Of a stretch of DNA of 64,000 nucleotides, positions 47,501-56,266 are shown one piece after another. The notes under the pieces are model-generated. The model searched no databases. It was not told the origin of the DNA and saw only the letters and a program-made list of their open reading frames with translations. Every line of letters begins with the position of its first letter. Position 1 is the first letter of the stretch. Made by a program: the position numbers and the translations under genes. The stretch is taken from the NCBI GenBank assembly GCA_025736915.1, contig CP107049.1:62001-126000 (forward strand). Direction: 5' to 3'. This DNA comes from Acinetobacter nosocomialis (GTDB lineage: Bacteria > Pseudomonadota > Gammaproteobacteria > Pseudomonadales > Moraxellaceae).

Positions 47501-49083
47501 AGTTGTTCCAAACTATTGAGGGTGACTTTTTTAAGTGGCTCAGGTTTGATATTGCCTTCGATAATCCCATCAAACATGACCAGTTGCTTATACGCATTCC
47601 AGCCGTTATTGGCTTGTCGAATTTGAGGCTGGTCGAGCTGCCCCAAGTTTCGTGCAAGTTCATAATGGAAGTTTTGGCGTAAAATACTGTCGATATATTC
47701 ATTGCTAATACTGTGATGAATTTCACCTTCAAAAAGCACGCAATAAAATGGTTTAACCTGTTGTTGGGTATCAATCGCCAGTAAGGAAATCGCTTTCGAT
47801 TCCGTTTCATTTAGCTGTGACAACAACTGTTGAGCGGTTTCAGGTGCAAGTTTCTCACCAACCAGATCTACACCAAAACGGCGACCTTGGAACTCAAAAC
47901 ACGGGATTTGCTCTAAAAAACCAGTGACTCGTAAACAGTCATCTAGACAGTAACGAAGCAATCCGTTACCAGAAGTAATGAGTGGGCTCACCACATCACC
48001 TTGTTTAAGCTGCCATGAAGGAACGATTTGGCCTTGTTTCTCACCCTCTAAGTATTCAAACTCATAGAAATGACTTTGGTAGGCCAATGGGTATTGGTTG
48101 TTATAGGGAATGGTCACTACACCTTCCGTTGCCCATAACCCTTTGCCTTCAAACTGAACACTGGGTAATTTCTCTTTTAATTTTTCTGCCCAAGCTTTTG
48201 AACCTGCGGTATCCCAACTCGACACTAAACTTAACTTTGGCCAAAGTTTTTTAAAGTCGATCTGTGCGCCGTTTGAACTTGCAATTAATGCTTGAGCACT
48301 TTCAGGGCTATGCGGTGCGGTCACTTCTTTTAGTGAAGCCTGACGATTGCCCCATTTACCGCTGTTAAGCACCTCTATCACGTCTTGTTGTAGTAACTCC
48401 AAACGCTCAAGCAATTGCAGCGCAAAAGTTGGACTCCATACCGAAATCATGGCTAAATTACGGTTTGCGACCAAATAACAAATGGTGGCAAACAGTGCAT
48501 CGTCCGCATTGGCTGCAAAGGCAACGTTACTTGGAACGGCTTGGGTAAACTTAGACAGTATGCGTTTACCTACGCCAAGTAGCGCACTGTCATCATTTAA
48601 GTTTTTATCTTTTAAAACTTCACGCTGACTTTCAGGCAACCATGACACTGACCAGTAATGTGTACCCGAACTCAACTGTGGGCATTTACGGTATAAGCTT
48701 GCCATCCACGGCGCAATCGCATGGTCAAGCTCATCTAAAAACAGCTTGGTATATGGAATAAACTTGATTTGTTCACTCGAACCACTTGTCGGCTGAAAAC
48801 GAACCAACTTACTACTAGAGAGTGAAAGCTTTTGTTCACGGTAACGCTGAATGTCTTCTCGCCATGCGCTATAGCGAGTCGCAGGAAAGGCTTTTACAAA
48901 CTGCTCATAGTTTTGAACCTTTTTATCTTTGGCAAAGGTAGAAGTCTGTAATATCGAATGCAAAATTTGACGTTGTGTGGTTTCTAAAGCATTAAACTGT
49001 TTTTGGAAATTACGGTCAGATGCATCACACCATTTTTTTAAAATAAGATGCGAGCCAAGCGTTAGCCATTCATTAGTTTTCAT
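47497..49083 (-). CDS. GH3-family acyl-acid amido synthetase
   Basis: 528 residues, ANL adenylating superfamily, GH3 branch (the plant enzymes that conjugate auxin or jasmonate to amino acids). Signatures: the ATP loop FQPTSGSSEQIKFIPYT, GLWATEGVVTIPYN, LLRYCLDDCLRVTGFLEQIPCFEFQGRR and VDLVGEKLAPE. The enzyme activates a carboxylic acid as acyl-AMP and passes it to an amine, giving an amide. Bacterial members are little studied. It is sandwiched with 4-bp overlaps between a GNAT-like gene and a TolC-like gene, which implies a biosynthetic role. The substrates are unknown. Confidence 0.87.
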   Translation of the reverse strand: MKTNEWLTLGSHLILKKWCDASDRNFQKQFNALETTQRQILHSILQTSTFAKDKKVQNYEQFVKAFPATRYSAWREDIQRYREQKLSLSSSKLVRFQPTSGSSEQIKFIPYTKLFLDELDHAIAPWMASLYRKCPQLSSGTHYWSVSWLPESQREVLKDKNLNDDSALLGVGKRILSKFTQAVPSNVAFAANADDALFATICYLVANRNLAMISVWSPTFALQLLERLELLQQDVIEVLNSGKWGNRQASLKEVTAPHSPESAQALIASSNGAQIDFKKLWPKLSLVSSWDTAGSKAWAEKLKEKLPSVQFEGKGLWATEGVVTIPYNNQYPLAYQSHFYEFEYLEGEKQGQIVPSWQLKQGDVVSPLITSGNGLLRYCLDDCLRVTGFLEQIPCFEFQGRRFGVDLVGEKLAPETAQQLLSQLNETESKAISLLAIDTQQQVKPFYCVLFEGEIHHSISNEYIDSILRQNFHYELARNLGQLDQPQIRQANNGWNAYKQLVMFDGIIEGNIKPEPLKKVTLNSLEQL

Positions 49084-49901
49084 TGGATGGCCTCTCTACG
49101 TTTTGTTTTATGGGTTACACAAGCTTCAAACTTTCCTTTACTGGTTGGCTTAGTCATGAGCTTAACTGGGAAACGGGCAATATCTTTCCAGCCCAGACGA
49201 CCTATACACGGCAGTTCTGTACCTGCTTTCCAAGTTGGATTTTTTTGTTCAAAGAAATGAATGTTAGGATTCTTTTCTCGCATTTCGGCGGTAATGGGTG
49301 CAACTTCGCCTTTTAGTGGCTGATAGTCATCACCAAAGTTAAGTAAGCCTGCTTCACGGTCGTAATATTCACCAAAGAATTTCTCACAGTAGTGCTCAAC
49401 CACTTCCGAAAGGTGTTGGTTTTCATCTTTAATGTTTGGGTAGTACACATAGTAATTATTGGCAAGTAATAGATAGGTCTTATAGCCCTTAGAAATGAGT
49501 AACCAATAGAGTTCGTTAAAAGGATATTTGATGCGAAGCTTAATCATGAGTTTGAGCATGGTACTTTGTAAGCTACGCGTGCCCCAGAACTTCTTCAAAA
49601 TAACCGTATCACCGCTAAAGAGCACGGTGTAGTCTTTACCGTTTAAGTAGAAGTGCTGAACCACTACAGTCGAGAAACCGACAATCTCATCTGTCTCAGA
49701 GTCAAAAATTAAGATCGCACCGCTTTTATTTTTAAAATCGTCTACAAAAATAGAAAATCTGGTATTTTCATAATACTGTTCGTAAATGGAATACATCACT
49801 TTTAGTCGATCAGTATCAATTTGCTCTCTTTCAAAATATTGCCCATAAGTTGTGTTTTTCAGGTTCAATTTTGAAATCAGTTTATATGTTGTATTAATCA
49901 T
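49080..49901 (-). CDS. GNAT-like protein of the GH3-export operon
   Basis: 273 residues. The pattern of an N-acyltransferase is visible though diverged: GAILIFDSETDEIVGFSTVVVQHFYLNGKDYTVLFSGDTVILKKFWGTRSLQSTMLKLMIKL fits GNAT strands beta2-beta5, with the cofactor loop KKFWGTRSLQS. The rest (YDREAGLLNFGDDYQP, NPNIHFFEQKNPTWKAGTELPCIGRLGW) is specific to this family. There is no signal peptide. It overlaps the GH3 gene by 4 bp, so coupling is likely. It could acylate an amine precursor; no more can be said. Confidence 0.65.
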   Translation of the reverse strand: MINTTYKLISKLNLKNTTYGQYFEREQIDTDRLKVMYSIYEQYYENTRFSIFVDDFKNKSGAILIFDSETDEIVGFSTVVVQHFYLNGKDYTVLFSGDTVILKKFWGTRSLQSTMLKLMIKLRIKYPFNELYWLLISKGYKTYLLLANNYYVYYPNIKDENQHLSEVVEHYCEKFFGEYYDREAGLLNFGDDYQPLKGEVAPITAEMREKNPNIHFFEQKNPTWKAGTELPCIGRLGWKDIARFPVKLMTKPTSKGKFEACVTHKTKRREAIQ

Positions 49902-49907
49902 AATACT

Positions 49908-50024
49908 TTAATCTCCCACATCCAGATCTGTGAGTTCCGCTCGCTCGTACGACGATGTTAGAAACTCGTATAAATGTTCTTTTTCTAAGAAGGGATACGT
50001 TTTGATATGCCCTATTGTTTTCAT
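49908..50024 (-). CDS. Candidate 38-codon small ORF between emrB and the GNAT-like gene
   Basis: It reads MKTIGHIKTYPFLEKEHL, then YEFLTSSYERAELTDLDVGD. It fills almost the whole 155-bp gap in an otherwise tightly packed operon and ends 6 bp before the next start. Its last codons contain the GGGAG that is the ribosome-binding site of the next gene, so it could couple translation. The peptide is acidic at its end and has no signal sequence. The Shine-Dalgarno is weak. It may be a leader, a precursor or chance. Confidence 0.4.
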   Translation of the reverse strand: MKTIGHIKTYPFLEKEHLYEFLTSSYERAELTDLDVGD

Positions 50025-50056
50025 TCTTTAAAAAGCTGTCTTTTACTGCTAAAAAT

Positions 50057-51604
50057 TTACATATTCATTTTCTTCCCCCTGTCCATAAAGATGGTTAAAA
50101 AGGCGGTCACAAACATGATGATTGCGAGCATGCGTAATAAATCATTAAAACTCGATGTCAGTGCCTGAAAATGAATGTCGCGGTAAATCACACTCAGCGC
50201 GATTTGCTGGGCATTTGCACCGACTTCTTGATATTGCGCCGTGAGCTGATCAAGCCTTTCTGTAAATATCCAGTTTTGCGGTGTCATCGCCTGATTAATT
50301 TGGGTGACATGCATGGCGGTCAGCCAGTCTAAGGATGAGTTAATAAGCGCCAGTCCAACCGCGCCGCCAATATTGCGCATGAGGTTATAAATACCGCTGG
50401 CATCGGCCACTTTACTGAGTGGCAAAGTGCTCATCGCCAAATGCGACACCACAATCAGGCAGATCATAAGACCAATACCACGGTAAATTTGCGGCCAGAA
50501 CATAAAGTCATAATCGCTGTGAATGCTGAGATGCGAGTTGAGCCATACACCAAAGCCAGCCAGAACCATTCCGACAAATACGGTTTTGCGGGTATCGAAG
50601 TTAGGAATAAGCCACGCAAGGAACGGCGCAAAACAGAACATGACAATACCTGTCACCATCATGACATGACCAATTTGGCTACTGTTCATTTCACGGACTT
50701 GCCCAAGAAACACGGGAATCATGTAACCCAAGCCATACAGCGCCATACCGATCACAAACGTTGTGATGGCACTTAAGGTAAAGTTTTTATTTTTAAATAC
50801 CGATAAATCGAGCAAAGGCTTAGGCTGGGTAAAACTTCGAGAGAAGAAAATCATGCCGCCTATCAGGCAGACCATAAAAGCAATACGAACGCCTGTGTCT
50901 GCAAGCCAGTCATGACGCGCGCCTTCATCGAGGAAATATTCAAGCCCACCCAAAAACATCGCCATACCGACCAGACTAAACCAGTCCATGCTTTTAATAA
51001 GTGAATAATTGGCACGGTCGATATTTGGGCCTGAGTAAATGACCGTGGCAATGATAATGCCCGGAATAATATTGATCAGGAACATCCAGTGCCATGAGAA
51101 GTTATTGGTGAGCCAACCTCCAATGGTGGGGCCAATCGCAGGCCCTAAAGTACTGATCATGCCAAACATGACCAAAGGCAATGAACGTTTTGGTTCGGGG
51201 AACAGTAAATACAACGCCGTCATGGAGGTCGGAATCATACCGCCGCCCATAAAGCCTTGAATGCCACGGAACACCAGTAAACTTTCCAAGTTCCACGACA
51301 AAGCACAAAGTAATGAACTCACCGTAAAACCAATTGCACACATGGTGTAATACACCCGTGTCGAAAGCACCCGCGAGACAATACTCGACATTGGAATTGC
51401 AATAATTTCGGCAATTAAATAAACCGTTTGTACCCAAGTGACTTCATAACGACTTGCACTCATGCCAGCTTGAACTTCGTTTAGAGAACTCGCCACAATC
51501 TGAATATCAAGAATCGCCATGAAGTTGCCAAAAATCATGGCAGCAAAAATTGCCCATGCAGTTTTTGCAGGAAACCTCCACTCGGCTTCAACATGCTTAT
51601 TCAT
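50057..51604 (-). CDS. emrB: EmrB-type MFS exporter (DHA2, 14 membrane segments)
   Basis: 515 residues. The DHA2 drug:proton antiporter family shows LDIQIVASSLNEVQAGMSASRYEVTWVQTVYLIAEIIAIP in the first segments. The motif-C-like GMISTLGPAIGPTIGGWL and the Gly-rich GFMGGGMIPTSMTALYLLF are present. It moves compounds from the cytoplasm or inner leaflet, coupled to protons, through EmrA to a TolC channel. EmrAB in A. baumannii has been linked to colistin tolerance. The start lies 24 bp after the EmrA stop. A dedicated TolC-like gene is in the same operon. Confidence 0.93.
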   Translation of the reverse strand: MNKHVEAEWRFPAKTAWAIFAAMIFGNFMAILDIQIVASSLNEVQAGMSASRYEVTWVQTVYLIAEIIAIPMSSIVSRVLSTRVYYTMCAIGFTVSSLLCALSWNLESLLVFRGIQGFMGGGMIPTSMTALYLLFPEPKRSLPLVMFGMISTLGPAIGPTIGGWLTNNFSWHWMFLINIIPGIIIATVIYSGPNIDRANYSLIKSMDWFSLVGMAMFLGGLEYFLDEGARHDWLADTGVRIAFMVCLIGGMIFFSRSFTQPKPLLDLSVFKNKNFTLSAITTFVIGMALYGLGYMIPVFLGQVREMNSSQIGHVMMVTGIVMFCFAPFLAWLIPNFDTRKTVFVGMVLAGFGVWLNSHLSIHSDYDFMFWPQIYRGIGLMICLIVVSHLAMSTLPLSKVADASGIYNLMRNIGGAVGLALINSSLDWLTAMHVTQINQAMTPQNWIFTERLDQLTAQYQEVGANAQQIALSVIYRDIHFQALTSSFNDLLRMLAIIMFVTAFLTIFMDRGKKMNM

Positions 51605-51628
51605 TTTCTTATTACCTAAAATTTTTTA

Positions 51629-52696
51629 TTAAGTTCTTAGGTCAACGGTGGCACTCACCGACATTCCAGGTTTTATCAAATCAATATGCGGGCTTGAATC
51701 TATGGCAATACGTACAGGTATACGCTGTACAACTTTGTTAAAGTTGCCAGTGGCATTGTCTGGTGGCATCAGTGAGAAAGTTGCGCCTGAAGCTGGTGAA
51801 AAACTCTCAATTTTTCCGGTATAGGTGAGGCTCGGATAAGCATCAAGTTTTAACTTCACCTTCTGACCAACATGCATTTTTTCAATTTGGGTTTCTTTGA
51901 AGTTGGCTTGTACATACAAACTATTTTCAGGAATGATTGCCATCAAACGAGTTTGCGGAGAAACACGTGAACCTTTTTGAATTGCAAGGCTACCGATCTT
52001 ACCGCTCACAGGACTCACCACTTTTGAAGAAGCCAGATCGACCTGATACAGGTTTAAATTTGCATTGGCACTTTGGATATCTGCTAAAAGCTGCGCTCGA
52101 CTCGCTTGTAAACTCCCCAACTGGGCTTCTGCTGCATTTACGGCGGCTTGCGCTTTGCTGAGCTGTGCTTGAGCTGTTAAATATTGAGACTGAACACCCT
52201 CAAAGTTTTGTCGGGTAATCACGCCATCTTTTAATAAGTCTTGATAACGCTCAAACTCTTTTCTTAAGCGAGTTAAATCGGCTTGTGCTGCCACTACACC
52301 ACTATTTGCTTCTGTAATTGATGACTTAGCAGACTTTTCATTTTGTTGTTGTACACCGAGTGCGGCTTCTTTTAAGCTGACCACAGAACGGGCTTGATCA
52401 TAACGAGCTTGATAATCGCGGTGATCTAATACCGCTAAAGTTTCCCCTTTTTTTACCACCTGATTATCATTAATTAATAACTCCATCACTTCGCCTGAAA
52501 TCTTTGGCATAACCCAAGTTACATCGGCTTGCACATAAGCATTATCAGTAGATTGATAAAATCGGTATACAAAAAAATAATATACGATACCAGCAACTAA
52601 AAATAACAACAGGACACTAAAAACACCCCATGTTATTTTCTTTCGACTTTGGAAATTAGTATCAGTTTCTAGCTGAGCTACGTTATCCATATTCAT
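51629..52696 (-). CDS. emrA: EmrA-type periplasmic adaptor (HlyD family)
   Basis: 355 residues. A single membrane anchor near residues 20-45 (WGVFSVLLLFLVAGIVYYFFVY) is followed by the family motif YQSTDNAYVQADVTWVMPKISGEVMELLI, a lipoyl half-domain. A long coiled-coil hairpin spans about residues 95-210, and a second lipoyl half follows (VVSPVSGKIGSLAIQKGSRVSP). The beta-barrel part is YVQANFKETQIEKM. It is the first gene of the operon. AGCGGA precedes the ATG. Its promoter must lie in the 676-bp AT-rich region upstream. Confidence 0.93.
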   Translation of the reverse strand: MNMDNVAQLETDTNFQSRKKITWGVFSVLLLFLVAGIVYYFFVYRFYQSTDNAYVQADVTWVMPKISGEVMELLINDNQVVKKGETLAVLDHRDYQARYDQARSVVSLKEAALGVQQQNEKSAKSSITEANSGVVAAQADLTRLRKEFERYQDLLKDGVITRQNFEGVQSQYLTAQAQLSKAQAAVNAAEAQLGSLQASRAQLLADIQSANANLNLYQVDLASSKVVSPVSGKIGSLAIQKGSRVSPQTRLMAIIPENSLYVQANFKETQIEKMHVGQKVKLKLDAYPSLTYTGKIESFSPASGATFSLMPPDNATGNFNKVVQRIPVRIAIDSSPHIDLIKPGMSVSATVDLRT

Positions 52697-53372
52697 TCCG
52701 CTTATTTGTAATATTCGATTTTTTATTTAAGCCAATAAAATTATTGGTTTCTTATTTACGTAACTTTTCACTTGGTTTTATTCAATGAATCGTGACAGCG
52801 TAAAATTTGGTGCAAATTATGGTTCTGAAGTGAATTAAATATCATTGACCTCTTTGCCATATATTTTTTCTATTTATGTCAATAAATCATGTTATATAAA
52901 CTATATTTAAAAAATATTTAATTCTAATTACGATAGATTTCTCTTAATAAATCGATTTAAAAATCAAACATAAATATTTGTTAATTAAAAAATTACTAAA
53001 ATTATTTATATTTTATTAAAACCTCCAAATCGGGTAATTTATTGCAGAAATGTTAACAATAAGTTTTATTGTGTAATATTTAAGTATTATTAATTAAAAT
53101 AACATGCAATTTAAAAATGAGTTAACAATCAAAATTCTCATACTTATACACATAGAATATATATAATTTATAAATATTATATTTTTTAAAAACAACAATA
53201 AGAAATCTAACAAAATCATTAAAGATGATAAACGGTAATTTTTAATAATTAAGTCACTCTACCGAGTAAAATGACTTAAATTTTTCCAGATAAAATAAAA
53301 GCAGAAAACAATCTCAAAGCCATTATTTAAAAGCAAAAACAAACCTTTAAAAATAGTAGTTTAAGTGATTTT
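52697..53372. other. Long AT-rich upstream region of the GH3-export operon
   Basis: 676 bp of very AT-rich DNA with no ORF. A TTGACA box on the minus strand (52877-52882) has no good -10 at the right distance. I found no convincing operator. Both the emrA promoter and the 3' end of the amidase transcript fall here. Confidence 0.4.
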
Positions 53373-54833
53373 TTATTGATTTAAACCTTTGAAAATTTTT
53401 TCTAAAGTTATACCAATAGCAAGTATTTCACTGTCTTGATGAGCTAAGCCATCTATTTCTAAACCCACTGGCAGTTTTGATTTCGTACCCATTCCAATGG
53501 GTAAACTCATTCCAGGTATTCCTATATTACTGCCGGGGTCTGTATTTCGCATGAGGGTCTGGAAAGTTTCAATTGAATAGACTTCTTCATTTGCTAGTGG
53601 TGCCACAATTGGTGATGTTGGGAATAATAAAGCATGTAAATTATGCGCTTTAAATGTGTTTTGATAGAGTTCAAGCAATTGTGGCCGAGCTTCACTAATC
53701 GCTTTTTCATACAAAGGTAAAACAGGAACAAGTTGACCATTCGGATCTAGAGTTAACTCAGGAAGAATATTCAGTTTAAAAATTGCCTGTACATCTGGAC
53801 TTGAAATCTGATCAACTACAGTCTCTATAGTCAAATTTACATGATGATCTTTCAAATATTGAATCAGGTCATATTTGCCTTCATATATAGCCACAGGAAA
53901 TGAAATAGCTTGATTGAGTTGTTCTAAATTTGGCATATCGACAGAAATAATTTCGACTCCTGCACTTTTTAAAAGCTCAAGCGCAATATGAGCCTGTTCA
54001 TGAACGTCTTCGTCTAAATGATTCCAAAAGTATGAATTGATACCGAGCCGAATTTGATGAGGATCTAATGGTTCTTTTCTTGGTTCTTGAGTAATAAGCT
54101 CATCAATTAAAATAACATCAGATACGGTATGTGCAATAGGTCCAGCGGTATCTCGAGTATGTGAAATTGGGGTAATACCTTCTTGTGAATATCGTCCTAC
54201 TGTAGGACGAAAACCCACACAACCATTTAAGGCACTTGGCAGTCGAATAGAAGCACCTGTGTCTGTACCCATAGCAATCAGAACCATACCCGCTGCAACA
54301 GCTACCGCACTACCCGAAGAAGACCCACCAGCAATGTGTAACGGGTTTACTGCATTTCGTGTACCCACAACACCTTCTATATGCATGGCAGTATTATAAC
54401 CTGTTACTCCAAAGGCTAATTCGTGCATATTGGCTTTACCAATAATGATTGCACCTTGATCAATGAGTTTTTGAATAACGGGCGCAGAAGTTTGAGTTCT
54501 AAATTGAGCTAAAGCTGGCGTACCTGCACTATTTGGAAAACCTGCAACATGAATATTATCTTTAACCGCAATTAAAATACCCATCAAAGCTGGACACGGT
54601 TTTCCACTCAGTAGATATTTATCCCAATATTGAGCTTGTTGAATTGCTGAAGCCTTATCTGTGCTAATAAATGCATTTAAAGATTGCTGTTTTTCAATAG
54701 TATCGAAGTAATGATGCACAAGCTCTTCACAAGATACTTTTCTTTCATGAATGAGTTTAGTAAGGATATCTACTGAAGCATTTGATAGATCAAGTGATTC
54801 GATCCAATTATTTTTTTCATTTGTATTTAACAT
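53373..54833 (-). CDS. Amidase-signature enzyme, indoleacetamide hydrolase-like
   Basis: 486 residues. The amidase-signature triad is Lys in GILIAVKDNIHVAG (about residue 92) and the Ser-cisSer pair in HIAGGSSSGSAVAVAAG (about residues 168-180). GTDTGASIRLPSALNGCVGFRP follows. The C-terminal SNIGIPGMSLPIGMG and LPVGLEIDG are typical of the indoleacetamide/mandelamide hydrolase branch. It hydrolyses a carboxamide to the acid and ammonia. It lies upstream of the GH3-export operon on the same strand, but 676 bp away, and downstream of the LuxR gene. The substrate is not determinable. Confidence 0.85.
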   Translation of the reverse strand: MLNTNEKNNWIESLDLSNASVDILTKLIHERKVSCEELVHHYFDTIEKQQSLNAFISTDKASAIQQAQYWDKYLLSGKPCPALMGILIAVKDNIHVAGFPNSAGTPALAQFRTQTSAPVIQKLIDQGAIIIGKANMHELAFGVTGYNTAMHIEGVVGTRNAVNPLHIAGGSSSGSAVAVAAGMVLIAMGTDTGASIRLPSALNGCVGFRPTVGRYSQEGITPISHTRDTAGPIAHTVSDVILIDELITQEPRKEPLDPHQIRLGINSYFWNHLDEDVHEQAHIALELLKSAGVEIISVDMPNLEQLNQAISFPVAIYEGKYDLIQYLKDHHVNLTIETVVDQISSPDVQAIFKLNILPELTLDPNGQLVPVLPLYEKAISEARPQLLELYQNTFKAHNLHALLFPTSPIVAPLANEEVYSIETFQTLMRNTDPGSNIGIPGMSLPIGMGTKSKLPVGLEIDGLAHQDSEILAIGITLEKIFKGLNQ

Positions 54834-54925
54834 AGTAATTTTTAATCCATTTAAGTTGTAATTTTAGAAACTTAGTACAAATTGCTCATTCATTCGCATC
54901 CTCAAAATTGAGGATTGCTTAAACT

Positions 54926-55645
54926 TTAATATCGAATGAGCAAGGCCATTTCAGTGCGATTATTGCAACCGATTTTTCTCATAGAATTGTTCAAATGAGT
55001 TCTTAATGTAGTAAAGCTAATATCCAGTAAATTGGCCACATCTTTATCACTTAAACCTTTAGATACCAAGCGAACCACTTCTTGTTCACGCGAAGTCAAA
55101 CCGTATTGGCTTGATAAATCAGTGGGTAAGGCTTGAGTAAAATAAGGTTCAAGCAGATTTAATATTCTTTTTTCACGCTCACCAAACATGTCAGCGTCTT
55201 TTGCACGCCAAATACGTAAATCGCCAATATCTATACCATTTCGGACAAAATAAATATTTATGCCGTGATACAAACCATAGGCTCTTAAAAACTCATTGTA
55301 ATAGGGTGTTTTTTTCAGGTCTGCGAGAGGCATGACTTCATTTACAAAGGTTGATTTTTGACGTTTGCGAAGCTGTGCCGTAATCGGATCATCAAATTGC
55401 CAAACACACTCATAGTCCTTCATGGCTTTTGGGTCGATTTTCCATATAACGCCTTCTCTCGATAAGTTATTGGTTGAGTCCCAAATGTAAGATGCAGCGA
55501 AATCAGCCCGCAATAAAATGGCAATATCTGCAAGGATATTTTCACGTAAATTATATTGCCCTTTTCCTGAGCCAAGTTTCCATAATATTTCGGAGAACAA
55601 TGTAAACTCAGATGGACTGAAATCCTTTTCTAAAAGTGCAGTCAT
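54926..55645 (-). CDS. LuxR-family transcriptional regulator with GAF-like sensor
   Basis: 239 residues. The N-terminal half (about 1-170) looks like a GAF/autoinducer-type sensing domain (ILADIAILLRADFAASYIWDS, WRAKDADMFGEREKRILNLLEPYF). The C-terminal LuxR helix-turn-helix is YGLTSREQEVVRLVSKGLSDKDVANLLDISFTTLRTHLNNSMRKIGCNNRTEMALLIR. It lies 92 bp upstream of the amidase gene, same strand, so it is a likely regulator of the amidase and possibly of the GH3-export operon (inference). Confidence 0.87.
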   Translation of the reverse strand: MTALLEKDFSPSEFTLFSEILWKLGSGKGQYNLRENILADIAILLRADFAASYIWDSTNNLSREGVIWKIDPKAMKDYECVWQFDDPITAQLRKRQKSTFVNEVMPLADLKKTPYYNEFLRAYGLYHGINIYFVRNGIDIGDLRIWRAKDADMFGEREKRILNLLEPYFTQALPTDLSSQYGLTSREQEVVRLVSKGLSDKDVANLLDISFTTLRTHLNNSMRKIGCNNRTEMALLIRY

Positions 55646-56266
55646 AGTCTGCCTATTTAACGAAATCTATCGAATTTTGAGAGGATCGGTTAAGTGTTTC
55701 CTTTGAGCTTAATACCAATCTCATCCTTTTCTATAACACATCTATTTTTTGATTTGGTAGGTATGAGATGTTGTAATTTTCATGTAAATAGTCATCTAGA
55801 CATTACATGTGTTGGGGTCATTTTTTTACTAATATTTGAGATGAATTACAAAAGCATAAAAATATTAATTTTTAGTTGATAGGCTCATCATATAAAAAAC
55901 TTTCCGTAGAGAGCTTTTAAAATGCGAAGGCAACTCTCGCTATCTCAACTAAACTATTAATTTCCGCTTAATAAATGATAGCGATCCATTGCTCGTAGTT
56001 GCCACTTTTTCTGTCCACAGAATTAAGGGCTGAGCCATGTTTTATTCCTGGTCTAGGCGATGTGTCTCGAGACAAATTTCCTTAAGCATAAAAACATTAC
56101 AGGCGGTAGTTTTTCAGATCTATTCAGAGTGATTGCACATTCGGCTTTAACCTTCCAAATTTGTGCCTTGATTCGATTTATATAAACCTTTAGTCGTTAC
56201 CGGCAAACAATTAACAATAATATATAATATAATTACAAATTCCATATCAGTATTAAATTTAAGTAT
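55646..56266. other. Intergenic region without a recognised gene
   Basis: 621 bp between the divergent LuxR gene and the membrane-protein gene. Short frames here lack ribosome-binding sites and domain resemblance. A patch at 55900-56150 is less AT-rich and could be a decayed gene. Confidence 0.35.

Noticed and set aside
50441..51437. Several frames antisense to or overlapping emrB (73-111 codons)
   Set aside because: They overlap a clear DHA2 exporter and have low-complexity or implausible compositions.
55694..55879. 61-codon plus-strand frame downstream of the LuxR start
   Set aside because: No ribosome-binding site, a hydrophobic random-looking composition, and overlap with the LuxR promoter region.
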